Virus record (IMG/VR): IMGVR_UViG_3300046837_000396
Coordinates: 1 to 64,000 of that record
Strand: one strand, 5' to 3'
DNA length: 64,000 nt
Source of the DNA: a virus
Shown here piece after piece: positions 6,796-13,958 of the stretch. The notes under the pieces were generated by a model that ran no database searches, was not told where the DNA came from, and was given only the letters and a program-made list of their open reading frames with translations. Both the position numbers and the translations under genes were made by a program. Position 1 is the first letter of the stretch. Each line of letters begins with the position of its first letter.

Positions 6796-7094
6796 GACGC
6801 TCTCCCGAGAATCTCGCGGAGTTCCGCGTTCCTCGCGTGCTGACGCGCTACCGCGCCCTGTTGAATCGCCCAGCCGATCCGGGACTGGATCGCGCTCATC
6901 TGGGCCCAGCGGAAGTCTCGAACCTCGGAAGGCTCGTGCCCGACGAGTCGGTTACCGGCCCGGTAGGCAGCCTCGACGGCCCTGTAGAGCGGCTTCGGGT
7001 CCGCGCCGTCCGCGACCGCGTGAAGGAGACGCGAAGCCTTTCGGCGAGCCGCCTCGAACGCCTTGATTCGTTTCTCGATAGTGTCGTCGGTCAT
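6792..7094 (-). CDS. Hypothetical helical protein, 100 aa, first gene of leaderless unit P3
   Basis: ATG at 7094 lies six bases after -10 TAGTAT of P3. The ATG also overlaps the sigma-factor stop (ATGA), so the gene can be expressed both by read-through and from its own leaderless mRNA. The protein is almost entirely charged helix (TIEKRIKAFEAARRKASRLL, AQMSAIQSRIGWAIQQG). No family recognised. Confidence 0.8.
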   Translation of the reverse strand: MTDDTIEKRIKAFEAARRKASRLLHAVADGADPKPLYRAVEAAYRAGNRLVGHEPSEVRDFRWAQMSAIQSRIGWAIQQGAVARQHARNAELREILGRAS

Positions 7095-7912
7095 GATCCA
7101 ATACTAGCGTGTCTAGACACGGTGTCTAGACAATTCGTCGCCTCCAGGACAGCTTCCCGAAGCCTACACCGGAGCTGGACCTCGATCTGCCGGATTCGTT
7201 CCCGCGAGACCCCGAGCTGCGCCCCGAGCTCCCGGAGCGTCATGGGATCCTCCGCGAGGCAACGAGCGTCGAAGATCACCCGATCCCGCGGCCCGAGTGA
7301 CCTGCGGAAGCGCCTGATGGCCTCCCGGCCTAGCTGGAGCCGTTCCTGATCCCCCAGCGCGTCCTCGGGGCTCCCGGACGGGTTCTCGAGGCAGTCACCA
7401 AACGTCACGCCCTCGAGGCCATTGCGGGCCGGACCTTCGGTCGAGATCGACCGGGTCGCGAGCAGCGGCAGGAGTGCGCGGGCCCGCCCGATCGGCATCC
7501 GGGCCGCCTCCGACATCTCGTCGGGCGATTGGCTCTTGGTCTTCCGCCACCACCTGAGCGCGGCCCGCTCCCGAGCGCTCTGACCGATCCGGACGCACCG
7601 GTGAAGCCGGAAGACCGCGTCCTGAACCTTCGAGCTACAGGCGGTTGTCGCGTAGGTCGAGAACCGGATCCCGCGGGCCGGGTCGAACGACTCGAGCGCG
7701 ATCAGGATTCCCTCAACCGCATGCTGGACGAGGTCGTCGACCGGGATCCCGAAGAACCGGTACCGGCGAGCCGTCAGGGACGCGACCCAAAGGTGCCGGC
7801 GTACGAGCTCGTCGCGCGCACTCCTATCCCGCTGGTTTAGTTTCCTGAAGAGTTCCTGCTCCTGCTTGCGCGTCAGCGGTTCTGTCGTCCCGTACAGGTA
7901 TTGGGGGCTCAT
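7091..7912 (-). CDS. Sigma-70 family RNA polymerase sigma factor
   Basis: Phage-encoded sigma factor that would redirect host RNA polymerase. Region 2 lies at about residues 30-105 (DDLVQHAVEGILIALESFDP, then RFSTYATTACSSKVQDAVF); region 4 at about 205-260 with a textbook helix-turn-helix, TLRELGAQLGVSRERIRQIE. Region 3 is short, so it resembles group 3 factors. Region 2.4 departs from the usual STYATWWIRQAI, hinting at a changed -10 preference. The last ~13 codons are made of promoter P3. The gene ends the P4 unit, and its start overlaps the upstream stop (ATGA). Confidence 0.93.
   Translation of the reverse strand: MSPQYLYGTTEPLTRKQEQELFRKLNQRDRSARDELVRRHLWVASLTARRYRFFGIPVDDLVQHAVEGILIALESFDPARGIRFSTYATTACSSKVQDAVFRLHRCVRIGQSARERAALRWWRKTKSQSPDEMSEAARMPIGRARALLPLLATRSISTEGPARNGLEGVTFGDCLENPSGSPEDALGDQERLQLGREAIRRFRRSLGPRDRVIFDARCLAEDPMTLRELGAQLGVSRERIRQIEVQLRCRLREAVLEATNCLDTVSRHASIGS
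7101..7132 (-). promoter_or_regulatory. Promoter/operator P3 (double TGTCTAGACA), inside sigma gene
   Basis: Minus strand: -35 TAGACA (7123-7128), 16-nt spacer, -10 TAGTAT (7101-7106), six bases to the ATG at 7094. The whole element lies in the last codons of the sigma-factor gene, where it is translated as CLDTVSRHAS. Confidence 0.85.
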
Positions 7913-8304
7913 CTCGGCACGTACGTGAAAACGTTGTGACCCGGCACGTCCGGGAACTTATCCGCGTTGAGGAGCTCGATCTGTTCAGCCCGGAATAGAG
8001 GAGCCGAGTCACCACTCTGAACGAACTTCAGTTCGATCCCACACCACTCTGCCACAACGGTATGACCGCCCGCGTACCGGTCGTGCTCGCCGTGACCGTG
8101 CGAATCTGAGTCCCCGTAGGAATACGCGACGGTCCAGACGACGTCCTTCGCGGCCGCGAGGCGATCGAGAATCGACTTCGATTCGGGATGCCTCTCGAAG
8201 CACCACCGATACGCGTCCCGCACGAGCATACGGGTGTCGTAGCGGCCGATGACGGTCGGATCGTTCAGTCGAAACTGCTGCCCTCGATACAGAAAGTTTT
8301 TCAT
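7909..8304 (-). CDS. Hypothetical protein, 131 aa
   Basis: ATG at 8304 follows the upstream stop as TGATG. Longer frames add Arg-rich shadow. Begins MKNFLYRGQQFRLNDPTVIG; the centre has a His/Gly/Asp-rich loop (SYGDSDSHGHGEHDRYAGGH) that could bind metal. No family recognised. P4 unit. Confidence 0.75.
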   Translation of the reverse strand: MKNFLYRGQQFRLNDPTVIGRYDTRMLVRDAYRWCFERHPESKSILDRLAAAKDVVWTVAYSYGDSDSHGHGEHDRYAGGHTVVAEWCGIELKFVQSGDSAPLFRAEQIELLNADKFPDVPGHNVFTYVPR

Positions 8305-8618
8305 CACGAACCTTTTGGCTCTTCTTGGTCGGTCGACCCGTAGATGGCTTCGTCCCCGGACTCGGTGTGGGCGACCCCGATCGTGCCGCCGCGCGACCGA
8401 ATCGCGGTCTTCCAAGCCTCGGCGATCTTCGCCCAAACGCTGCGGTTCGGGCGCCCGTATCCGTCTGGACCGAGCAGGAGCCGACCGCCGTGCGGGCACA
8501 TCGATCCCCACCAGCAGACCTGGCTACAACCGGCCGGATATCCGGCTTCGCGCGCGATCCGGGCCTGGTCGGTCATCAGGAGCGCGAGCGCTCGCGAGTA
8601 GTCGGGATCGTCTTTCAT
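8304..8618 (-). CDS. Hypothetical protein, 104 aa
   Basis: ATG at 8618 overlaps the upstream stop (ATGA). Residues about 30-45 contain CSQVCWWGSMCPHGG, a possible metal-binding loop. The remainder is mixed alpha/beta. No family recognised. P4 unit. Confidence 0.75.
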   Translation of the reverse strand: MKDDPDYSRALALLMTDQARIAREAGYPAGCSQVCWWGSMCPHGGRLLLGPDGYGRPNRSVWAKIAEAWKTAIRSRGGTIGVAHTESGDEAIYGSTDQEEPKGS

Positions 8619-8857
8619 TGGTCCTCCGGAAACGGTTTACCGGCCACCTTCGCTTCCGTTCTGGCGCGGCGGTAGTCGGCGACCTGTCGGCGATCGTCCG
8701 CGCGCTGACATGCCCGGCAGGTCGCGTTGTCGACGAGTTCGGTCGGGCCGATGAAGCACCACTCCGGGAGAAACCGACCGCAATAGGCGCTGTAGTGGGG
8801 CTCGCCGTGGACGATGATCGGTTGGCCGTCCCGCAGGTGAGTCTTCTGAGGAGTCAC
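8615..8857 (-). CDS. Small Cys-rich protein, 80 aa, paralogue of next gene
   Basis: GTG start, GTGA overlap. Contains HYSAYCGRFLPEW and later NATCRACQRADDRR, matching the architecture of the 63-aa gene to its right (TYCGRVV ... DATCRACQRSDDRR). Together the Cys residues could form one zinc site. The two genes look like a tandem duplication. Confidence 0.75.
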   Translation of the reverse strand: MTPQKTHLRDGQPIIVHGEPHYSAYCGRFLPEWCFIGPTELVDNATCRACQRADDRRQVADYRRARTEAKVAGKPFPEDQ

Positions 8858-8886
8858 TTTCCACCTCGGCCGATCTCTACGATCTG
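8854..8886. repeat. 33-bp direct repeat, copy A
   Basis: Matches 9042-9074 at 32 of 33 bases. Covers the stop and last ten codons of the gene at 8854. Confidence 0.9.
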
Positions 8887-9045
8887 TCGACGACGACGAT
8901 CATCAGACCGCTGACAAGCGCGGCAGGTCGCGTCGTCAATGAGGTTGTTCCGGTTAATACAACTCGAGGCAGCAACGACCCGGCCGCAGTAGGTCCGGAT
9001 CGTCGTATTACCGAGCGGCCACCGTACCGGGATGTGGGTCTTCAC
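8854..9045 (-). CDS. Small Cys-rich protein, 63 aa, paralogue
   Basis: GTG start, GTGA overlap. Shares CGR and CRACQR-DDRR motifs with the gene at 8615. Its last eleven residues (RQIVEIGRGGK) are identical to the end of the gene at 9042, encoded by a 33-bp direct repeat, which points to recombination between neighbouring gene ends. Confidence 0.75.
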   Translation of the reverse strand: MKTHIPVRWPLGNTTIRTYCGRVVAASSCINRNNLIDDATCRACQRSDDRRRRQIVEIGRGGK

Positions 9046-9074
9046 TTTCCACCTCGCCCGATCTCTACGATCTG
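9042..9074. repeat. 33-bp direct repeat, copy B
   Basis: Partner of 8854-8886; covers the stop and last ten codons of the gene at 9042. Confidence 0.9.
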
Positions 9075-9242
9075 ACGAAGCAGCTCAACCGCGGTCCTGC
9101 GGCGCGCGTAAAACTTGGCCGACAGAACAGTGTTCGCGACCGTGCGGTTCAGCCGGTCCACGAGCAGCTCCGCGTCAGCCTGCCGGTTCATGAGCGCGAA
9201 GGACCGCTCTTGTCCTTCGCGCTTTACGTCCCAGCGTTCCAT
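9042..9242 (-). CDS. Hypothetical protein, 66 aa
   Basis: ATG at 9242 follows the stop of the DUF932 gene as TGATG. Charged helical protein (MERWDVKREGQERSFALMNR, then QADAELLVDRLNRTVAN). Its C-terminus RQIVEIGRGGK is shared with the gene at 8854 through a 33-bp direct repeat. No family recognised. Confidence 0.72.
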   Translation of the reverse strand: MERWDVKREGQERSFALMNRQADAELLVDRLNRTVANTVLSAKFYARRRTAVELLRQIVEIGRGGK

Positions 9243-10231
9243 CAGGCGGCCTTCGCCATCTCGAGCGCGATCGTGAGGGCGCGGTCGTTCTGATTCGCGG
9301 CGCTGCCGAACCAGAGGTTGTCGAGACGACGCGAGCGATCTTTCCCGCGTCCGTACGCGAGGTACTCGGTCAGGGCGTTGTAGGCGGCCCAGTAGGTGCC
9401 GGCGACCCCCGGGAGCTGGTTGCCGCGTCCTTGCTCGAAGAGCCGAACGACCTTCGGGAGCGTGATCTTGGAGGCCCCCGGAAGTTCTTGACCGGTCGCC
9501 GGCGAGAGAACCCGGCGGACCAGCAGCTCGAGGGACGGGCGGTCGATCTGTCGGCTCGCGAGGAACCGGTACCGCTCCGCCGTCGCTTCGAAGGTTCGGT
9601 CCGCGAGGTTGATCGCGTCACGGGCCGCCACGACCGCTTCCTTCACCTTCCGGGTGTGGTGGATCTTCAGGAGCGTCTTGCGCGCGTCGCCGGCTCCGTG
9701 CGCGAGCGCGAGCGTGTTCGCGCACACGACCTGGATGGGCGTGAACCCGACCCTGACCGCGACCTTCCCGTCGTGGCTGTTCGAGAGCAGCAGGTACTTC
9801 AGGACCTCGTCACCCGGCACCACGACCGACGGATCGCGGTTGATGCGGGCGAGCGCCCAGATCCGTTCGCCATCCCGGAGTGATCCCGCGGTTTCGAGAA
9901 CGGCATCGCCGGAGGCGAGGAAGGGATCGAAGAACGCGAACGCGTCGCGGTTCTGGAGCGGGTGCGTGCCAGGGCCCACGACCCCGAGGATTCGGCCGTC
10001 CGTGGTTCGGTAGTTGGCGAGCGCCGGAACCTTCTGGTCGATAATCGAATCCCGGCCATCGTCCATCGGACCAGCCTCGCGAACCGTCCAGAGTTCCTTC
10101 TGCCCGACCTCCCAGTCGAGACCAGCCGCCACGATCGCCTCGCGGGTCGTCGGGGCGCTCTCGAGCCGAACCCCGAGCCCGTGCCAGGGCGTCTCGCCCA
10201 CGTAAAACATCGATTCAACTTCGTGACTCAT
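9242..10231 (-). CDS. DUF932 domain protein (phage/plasmid-like)
   Basis: 329 aa, close to the usual length of the DUF932 / TIGR03299 family found on phages and plasmids. N-terminus MSHEVESMFYVGETPWHGLG carries the characteristic WHGLG; later PIQVVCANTLALA and HTRKVKE match the family core. The biochemical role of the family is not established. A good GGTGGAGG site lies before the ATG. Third gene of the P4 unit. Confidence 0.9.
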   Translation of the reverse strand: MSHEVESMFYVGETPWHGLGVRLESAPTTREAIVAAGLDWEVGQKELWTVREAGPMDDGRDSIIDQKVPALANYRTTDGRILGVVGPGTHPLQNRDAFAFFDPFLASGDAVLETAGSLRDGERIWALARINRDPSVVVPGDEVLKYLLLSNSHDGKVAVRVGFTPIQVVCANTLALAHGAGDARKTLLKIHHTRKVKEAVVAARDAINLADRTFEATAERYRFLASRQIDRPSLELLVRRVLSPATGQELPGASKITLPKVVRLFEQGRGNQLPGVAGTYWAAYNALTEYLAYGRGKDRSRRLDNLWFGSAANQNDRALTIALEMAKAA

Positions 10232-10268
10232 CTTCAGCCTCCACCTTCGTTAAAACGGTTTGACCTCT

Positions 10269-10556
10269 CTATCGGATTTGACCGAGCGAAAGCGCGGTCG
10301 TGGTCGCGGCCGAGATCCTCAGCAGAAGCTGCTCGATCGCGGCGTCGGGCGAGCTGGCGCGTTCCTCGAGTCCCGCGATCTGGACCACATACACGACGCG
10401 ATCGACGAGGAACTGGATCCGGAGCTCGAAGTCGTCGAGCCCATACCGCCATGTCGCGGCCCCGAACTTCGCCTCCTGAACCTCCCGGAGCCGGTTCGCG
10501 GCCAGCACGACGAGCGAGACCCGGTTCCGAATCTCGATAGTTTCGAATTGGTTCAT
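10269..10556 (-). CDS. Hypothetical protein, 95 aa
   Basis: ATG overlaps the upstream stop (ATGA). Probable helical protein with a central aromatic segment (FGAATWRYGLDDFELRIQFL) and a Ser/Thr-rich C-terminus. No family recognised. P4 unit. Confidence 0.75.
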   Translation of the reverse strand: MNQFETIEIRNRVSLVVLAANRLREVQEAKFGAATWRYGLDDFELRIQFLVDRVVYVVQIAGLEERASSPDAAIEQLLLRISAATTTALSLGQIR

Positions 10557-10801
10557 ACGTCCGCCTCCCGCGTCCTAATGTCCGACACACCCGCTTCGTT
10601 TAGTTTCTCGACGAGTCGCTCGAGGGCCTTCTCGGTCCGGACGACCTTTCGTCGCCACGCCTTCCCGTCCCACCACGCGACCTCGGTCGCGGTAAAGCAC
10701 CAGGGAGCGGTAAAGCACCCGGGTGCGGGTTCGTTGTATTCGCGCGCCTCGCGCTCAGCTACGATTCGAGCGTTTTCGACCGACCCTTTTGCGTTGCTCA
10801 T
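10553..10801 (-). CDS. Hypothetical protein, 82 aa, first gene of leaderless unit P4
   Basis: ATG at 10801 lies six bases after -10 TAGAGT of P4, without a Shine-Dalgarno sequence. The centre PGCFTAPWCFTATEVAWWDG contains an internal duplication of a CFTA motif. The C-terminal part is a charged helix (EKALERLVEKLNEAG). No family recognised. Confidence 0.78.
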   Translation of the reverse strand: MSNAKGSVENARIVAEREAREYNEPAPGCFTAPWCFTATEVAWWDGKAWRRKVVRTEKALERLVEKLNEAGVSDIRTREADV

Positions 10802-10807
10802 GAGTAG

Positions 10808-10839
10808 ACTCTACCGTGTCTAGACATCGTGTCTAGACA
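10808..10839 (-). promoter_or_regulatory. Promoter/operator P4 (double TGTCTAGACA)
   Basis: Minus strand: -35 TAGACA (10830-10835), 16-nt spacer, -10 TAGAGT (10808-10813), six bases to the ATG at 10801. Two TGTCTAGACA palindromes. Drives the unit that ends in the sigma-factor gene. The rest of the gap to 10980 holds a short CCCGCG/CGCGGG inverted repeat and nothing else recognisable. Confidence 0.85.
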
Positions 10840-10980
10840 ATTCGACATCCACCCGCGCCTACACGCGCCGCATCCAGTCAAGCAGCACGAGGCCCGCGAC
10901 CTCCGCGGGGCCGCCTAAACGGCTCCCTACGGGACTTCCCCATTGGCGGCCGGTCTAGTCGGGGCCGTCGACGATACGCG

Positions 10981-11583
10981 CTAGGCCGGCTTGGTGGCCT
11001 GCCCCTCGGGGGGTTCCGGTTTACTCGCCCCGTATAGAGCCCACGTTGTTTTTGAGTCGTCCTCCCGAACCGCTGCTACGAAGTCGCGAAACCGCTCGAG
11101 GAACCCGTTGAGCCGGGCCGCGATCCTGGCGGTCTTCTGCTTCTCCTCGAAGAGTTGCCGCTTGAGATCGAGTGCTTCGTCGGACGCGTGCCGGTAGTTC
11201 TCGTTCTCGTTCCGGAGCAGGACGTCGCGGTCCCGACAACCCGTACAGAGCCCACGCTTCTCTTGAGCCGCCTGCCACAGCGCCTCGTAGCGTCCCGTGC
11301 GGATCTCGTTCTGCCGCATAAGGTCCGCGACCTTCTTGCGCTCGACCTCGAGGTCGATACGAGCGCGGTCGCGTTGCGCGTAGCAGGCGCGGCGGTCTTC
11401 CCCGAGGGCCCGGATCTGGAACGCCCAATCGTCAACGGTACCACTCGCGGGATGTTTGGATTCCGGAACAGCCTGACGAGCCGCATGCACGAGGCGATTC
11501 AGTTCCCCTACGGTTCGCCAATAGGATTTCGAAAGAGCTACGAGGCTCTTCGGAGTAGACTTGGGCGTTAGTTTCTTCGGCAT
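10981..11583 (-). CDS. Hypothetical coiled-coil protein, 200 aa
   Basis: ATG at 11583 (MPKKLTPKSTPKSLV) overlaps the upstream gene by 16 nt; a start at 11613 is possible but less likely. Residues about 65-185 are rich in Glu/Arg/Lys/Leu with heptad-like spacing, so a long coiled coil is probable. A lone CTGCRD motif sits in the middle. Possibly a scaffold or DNA-binding accessory protein; no family recognised. Confidence 0.72.
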   Translation of the reverse strand: MPKKLTPKSTPKSLVALSKSYWRTVGELNRLVHAARQAVPESKHPASGTVDDWAFQIRALGEDRRACYAQRDRARIDLEVERKKVADLMRQNEIRTGRYEALWQAAQEKRGLCTGCRDRDVLLRNENENYRHASDEALDLKRQLFEEKQKTARIAARLNGFLERFRDFVAAVREDDSKTTWALYGASKPEPPEGQATKPA

Positions 11584-11894
11584 AGGTGACCTCGTCCTTC
11601 CTTTACGGCCCACTCGCGGGCCGTCAGTTCGAGCGTAGCGTCCGCATCGTCCTCGTTCGTGATGGCGGCATCGGGCCCTACGACGAAGATGCTCAGGGCT
11701 TCGTCGTTCGGTACCTGCTGGACGTCCTCGATGTCGATATTCTCGGGTTCGAGCCCAAGGTGGTCAGCCAGAACCACGACCGCGTCCGCGACGTCGAGCG
11801 CCACGACCGCGTCGTCCGCGAGCTCGAACACGTGAAGCTGCTCCTGTGGGGTCGGCTCGACCGCGTTCCGTTCGATGAACTCGTCGATCGTCAT
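11568..11894 (-). CDS. Hypothetical acidic protein, 108 aa
   Basis: Strongly acidic (LHVFELADDAVVALDVADAV, DEALSIFVVGPDAAI, NEDDADATLEL). ATG overlaps the upstream stop (ATGA). Acidic phage proteins of this kind often mimic DNA or bind basic partners, but nothing here proves that. No family recognised. Confidence 0.7.
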   Translation of the reverse strand: MTIDEFIERNAVEPTPQEQLHVFELADDAVVALDVADAVVVLADHLGLEPENIDIEDVQQVPNDEALSIFVVGPDAAITNEDDADATLELTAREWAVKEGRGHLCRRN

Positions 11895-12058
11895 CGGGAG
11901 TTGGTTTCGGTTACCCGAAAGATGTGTTGTACCGGGAACTTATGTACGGCGCCTCCCTCGAACATGAGACAATAGAACGCTCCTTTTTGGTATGCGTTCT
12001 TGACGTTATCGTAGATGACAGGTTCCGACTGTGTATAAAGATGCACCTTAACGATCAT
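11891..12058 (-). CDS. Hypothetical protein, 55 aa
   Basis: ATG at 12058 lies inside the end of the membrane-protein gene (11-nt overlap). Compact beta-like sequence: MIVKVHLYTQSEPVIYDNVK, then CLMFEGGAVHKFPVQHIFRV. Longer frames upstream are Ser/Arg-rich shadow. The region is less GC-rich than its surroundings. Resembles the many small phage proteins of about 55 aa with a single beta sheet. Confidence 0.75.
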   Translation of the reverse strand: MIVKVHLYTQSEPVIYDNVKNAYQKGAFYCLMFEGGAVHKFPVQHIFRVTETNSR

Positions 12059-12335
12059 CACCCACCTTCTTTCGTCTCCACAGAAGTGTCGCCTGCCAGA
12101 TCCACGCGAGGTTCCCGAGCGCCAGGACGGCGCCGGCCCCGAAGCTAAACCACTGCCCGAGCGCCGGGTAGTAGAGAAGATTCCAGAACCCCCAGCCCGT
12201 GTAGAAGAAGTAGATCGGCCAGTAGACGCCTTTGATCGCACGGTCCCGCCGGAGCTGGAGCGCGTTCCGCCACGCCATCAGGGCGCCTCCGGCCTCGAAG
12301 AGTCCGTTCAGAAGATCCGGTAGGTCTTTCCGCAT
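12048..12335 (-). CDS. Membrane protein, 95 aa, two helices
   Basis: Basic N-terminal helix (LMAWRNALQLRRDRAIKG) followed by two hydrophobic segments, VYWPIYFFYTGWGFWNLLYY and FSFGAGAVLALGNLAWIWQA, ending RRKK. The aromatic-rich pattern is typical of a small phage inner-membrane protein seen widely in actinophages and environmental phages; function unknown. The ATG lies nine bases after a GCGCCAT motif. Confidence 0.78.
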   Translation of the reverse strand: MRKDLPDLLNGLFEAGGALMAWRNALQLRRDRAIKGVYWPIYFFYTGWGFWNLLYYPALGQWFSFGAGAVLALGNLAWIWQATLLWRRKKVGDDR

Positions 12336-12338
12336 GGG

Positions 12339-12962
12339 TCAGCGATGGCGCCCGTGCGCGAGCCCGACAGATCCCGAGAGCGTACTGGTGAGCTGGTTGC
12401 CGTGGGGATCCTGGGGGACCACTCGACCCCGGTACTGGACGTGTCGGATCCCGGCCCGCGCGGCGTGCTCGCGCTCGTACCGGTCGAGCTCCTGGTGGGT
12501 CATGGCCGTCAGGTTCTTATCCCGCCCCTTTTGGACGAAGTAGTTCGACCCCGGCCCCATCCCGGGCTTCTGAGGGATCCGGCGTCCATTGATGAGCTTC
12601 CGGGGCGGCAGCGGGAGCTCGGGGCGTCCCTGGGCCCGCCGGAGCGCGTTCTCGTGCTCGGGGGTCCACCGCGCCGCGCGGCGCGGTGAGTTGGCGGACG
12701 CGATGAGGCCCTCCCGGAGGGCCACTAGTGTCTCCTGGGCCGTCGGAGCAGCCGGGGCACGAACGATCGGCGGCGGAAGCTTCCGGTGTCTCGGCGGAGC
12801 CCCCGGGGCATCCCGGTGCCGGACCTCACAGCCGAGCGCCGCCCGCTCCCTCTCGTAGCGGTCGCGGGACCGACACCGCTTCGAGCAAAAAGGGGTTCGG
12901 TTCGCGAGGAACTCTTTTCCGCAGACCCGACACGTCAGCCTATTGATCGGTTGTTCCTTCAC
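12339..12962 (-). CDS. Zinc-finger protein with disordered centre, 207 aa
   Basis: GTG at 12962 overlaps the upstream stop (GTGA). N-terminal zinc motif TCRVCGKEFLANRTPFCSKRC is of the FCS/treble-clef type often found next to HNH nucleases. The rest is Arg/Pro-rich, with a C-terminal segment (MTHQELDRYEREHAARAGI). The dispersed palindrome copy 2 falls in the linker and is read as PRRAAR. No nuclease motif is visible. Confidence 0.72.
   Translation of the reverse strand: MKEQPINRLTCRVCGKEFLANRTPFCSKRCRSRDRYERERAALGCEVRHRDAPGAPPRHRKLPPPIVRAPAAPTAQETLVALREGLIASANSPRRAARWTPEHENALRRAQGRPELPLPPRKLINGRRIPQKPGMGPGSNYFVQKGRDKNLTAMTHQELDRYEREHAARAGIRHVQYRGRVVPQDPHGNQLTSTLSGSVGLAHGRHR
12345..12351 (-). 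promoter_or_regulatory. Start-associated motif GCGCCAT
   Basis: 9 nt before the ATG at 12335, inside the last codons of the gene to the right. Confidence 0.6.
12668..12687. repeat. Dispersed 20-bp palindrome, copy 2
   Basis: Perfect copy inside the gene at 12339, translated P-R-R-A-A-R. Confidence 0.9.
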
Positions 12963-13102
12963 GCGTTCGGCCCTTCCGGTTCGTCCTGCTCGTCCCAGTA
13001 CCACATGAACACGACGACCAAGCAGAGGAGGAAGATCGAGAGCGCCTTCTCCTGCTCGGGCGAGAACCCGAGGATGTCGAACGCCTCCCGGAGATGCCTC
13101 AC
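12959..13102 (-). CDS. Small membrane protein, 47 aa
   Basis: GTG at 13102 overlaps the upstream stop and its own stop overlaps the next GTG (GTGA on both sides). MRHLREAFDILGFSPEQEKA precedes the membrane helix LSIFLLCLVVVFMWYW and an acidic end. A single-pass protein with N-terminal amphipathic helix; holin-like or envelope-modifying roles are possible but unproven. Confidence 0.72.
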   Translation of the reverse strand: MRHLREAFDILGFSPEQEKALSIFLLCLVVVFMWYWDEQDEPEGPNA

Positions 13103-13179
13103 GGGACCCCGATCGGGAGCGTCTGCCCACGTTCGGGCTTCCGCCCGTTCTCGATTCGGTAACTTAGGCGATCCGGCAT
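13099..13179 (-). CDS. Possible micro-protein, 26 aa
   Basis: ATG at 13179, stop overlapping the next GTG (GTGA). Sequence MPDRLSYRIENGRKPERGQT, then LPIGVP. Supported only by its fit between two genes and the coupled stop; it may be a translational-coupling leader for the membrane protein. Confidence 0.45.
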   Translation of the reverse strand: MPDRLSYRIENGRKPERGQTLPIGVP

Positions 13180-13192
13180 CCCGTTCGGGGTC

Positions 13193-13435
13193 CTAGTTCC
13201 CGAGGCTGACGACCGGGGTCGTCATGACGAACCGCCCGGCTTCGCCCGGGAAGAAGATCGTGACCTTCTGTCCGACCCTGACCTCGGACGCCTCCAAGTA
13301 GGTCGTCCACTCGCTGTAGCGGGCGGCCCGTGAATCGTCACCGGCGAGCCACCGGAACCGTTTCCCTGCTTCGTCGAGCTCGTACACGGAGCCGCTGCGC
13401 GTCTTGAACACCATCCTGAAAGCCTCCGGCATCAT
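13193..13435 (-). CDS. Hypothetical protein, 80 aa
   Basis: Two adjacent ATGs at 13435. MMPEAFRMVFKTRSGSVYEL and later VRVGQKVTIFFPGEAGRFV suggest a small beta barrel. Eight bases upstream lies a GCGCCAT motif, and a near-perfect operator TGTCTAGACC sits at 13456-13465, so it may have its own regulation. No family recognised. Confidence 0.75.
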   Translation of the reverse strand: MMPEAFRMVFKTRSGSVYELDEAGKRFRWLAGDDSRAARYSEWTTYLEASEVRVGQKVTIFFPGEAGRFVMTTPVVSLGN

Positions 13436-13443
13436 GTTTCGGG

Positions 13444-13450
13444 ATGGCGC
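13444..13450 (-). promoter_or_regulatory. Start-associated motif GCGCCAT
   Basis: 8 nt before the ATG at 13435. Confidence 0.6.
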
Positions 13451-13455
13451 GGTCT

Positions 13456-13465
13456 TGTCTAGACC
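13456..13465. promoter_or_regulatory. Single near-perfect operator TGTCTAGACC
   Basis: Nine of ten bases match the palindrome TGTCTAGACA of P1-P5. It lies 20 bp upstream of the gene starting at 13435, but no -10 TAnnnT is visible at the expected spacing. Confidence 0.4.
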
Positions 13466-13593
13466 TCAAAGAACAACCGGTGGACGAGCCGGTCATACCA
13501 CCGGTACTGGGGCGGCCACGCGAGGATCCGGTGGTCGGGTTCCTGATAGACGCGGCGGACGAGCAACGCGAGCACGAGCCAAAACGGGATCAC
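13459..13593 (-). CDS. Small membrane-associated protein, 44 aa
   Basis: GTG at 13593 is chosen because AGAGGAGA sits 7-8 nt upstream; an in-frame ATG at 13707 without such a site would add 38 low-complexity residues. The protein MIPFWLVLALLVRRVYQEPD has a short hydrophobic N-terminus and ends in an aromatic, basic segment. No family recognised. Confidence 0.62.
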   Translation of the reverse strand: MIPFWLVLALLVRRVYQEPDHRILAWPPQYRWYDRLVHRLFFEV

Positions 13594-13741
13594 GATATCG
13601 TCTCCTCTGAAGTGTTCCCGGGGCTGAACAGATCGTGCCGGAACCGTCTCTGGCGCTGCGGCGCCTTCGAGTCCGGCGTCTCCTGCTTTGGGGCGGGCGA
13701 CTTCCATTCGTCCAACGATCCCGCCCCGGGAACGCTACTGG

Positions 13742-13748
13742 ATGGCGC
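13742..13748 (-). promoter_or_regulatory. Motif GCGCCAT, not start-associated
   Basis: Copy within CTAGGCGCCAT directly after the stop of the gene at 13749. The nearest in-frame ATG (13707) is 34 nt away. Between it and 13594 no other gene is supported. Confidence 0.45.
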
Positions 13749-13922
13749 CTAGGCACCGAACCAGAAAGCCAACTTCCGCACGTACAGCCAACCTTCGTGG
13801 TCGACGATCACGCGATCGTACCGGTCCTCAATCGCCAACACCGGTAGGGCACTCGGGGCGAGTTGAGCCGGGTCCTCCGGCATCTCCCGCGTTTCGTGGC
13901 GGGTGACGTTAGCTTCGTCCAT
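13749..13922 (-). CDS. Hypothetical protein, 57 aa
   Basis: Short gene MDEANVTRHETREMPEDPAQ followed by LPVLAIEDRYDRVIVDHEGW and a Trp/Phe-rich end (LAFWFGA). Acidic then aromatic, with no frame shared by neighbours. No family recognised. Confidence 0.65.
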   Translation of the reverse strand: MDEANVTRHETREMPEDPAQLAPSALPVLAIEDRYDRVIVDHEGWLYVRKLAFWFGA

Positions 13923-13958
13923 CGACTCGTTCCCCGAGCACGCCCAGAAGATAACGCG

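Noticed and set aside
13594-13741. Upstream extension of the 44-aa gene to ATG 13707
   Set aside because: The extension is low-complexity and lacks a ribosome-binding site, whereas GTG 13593 has AGAGGAGA at good spacing; kept as alternative only.
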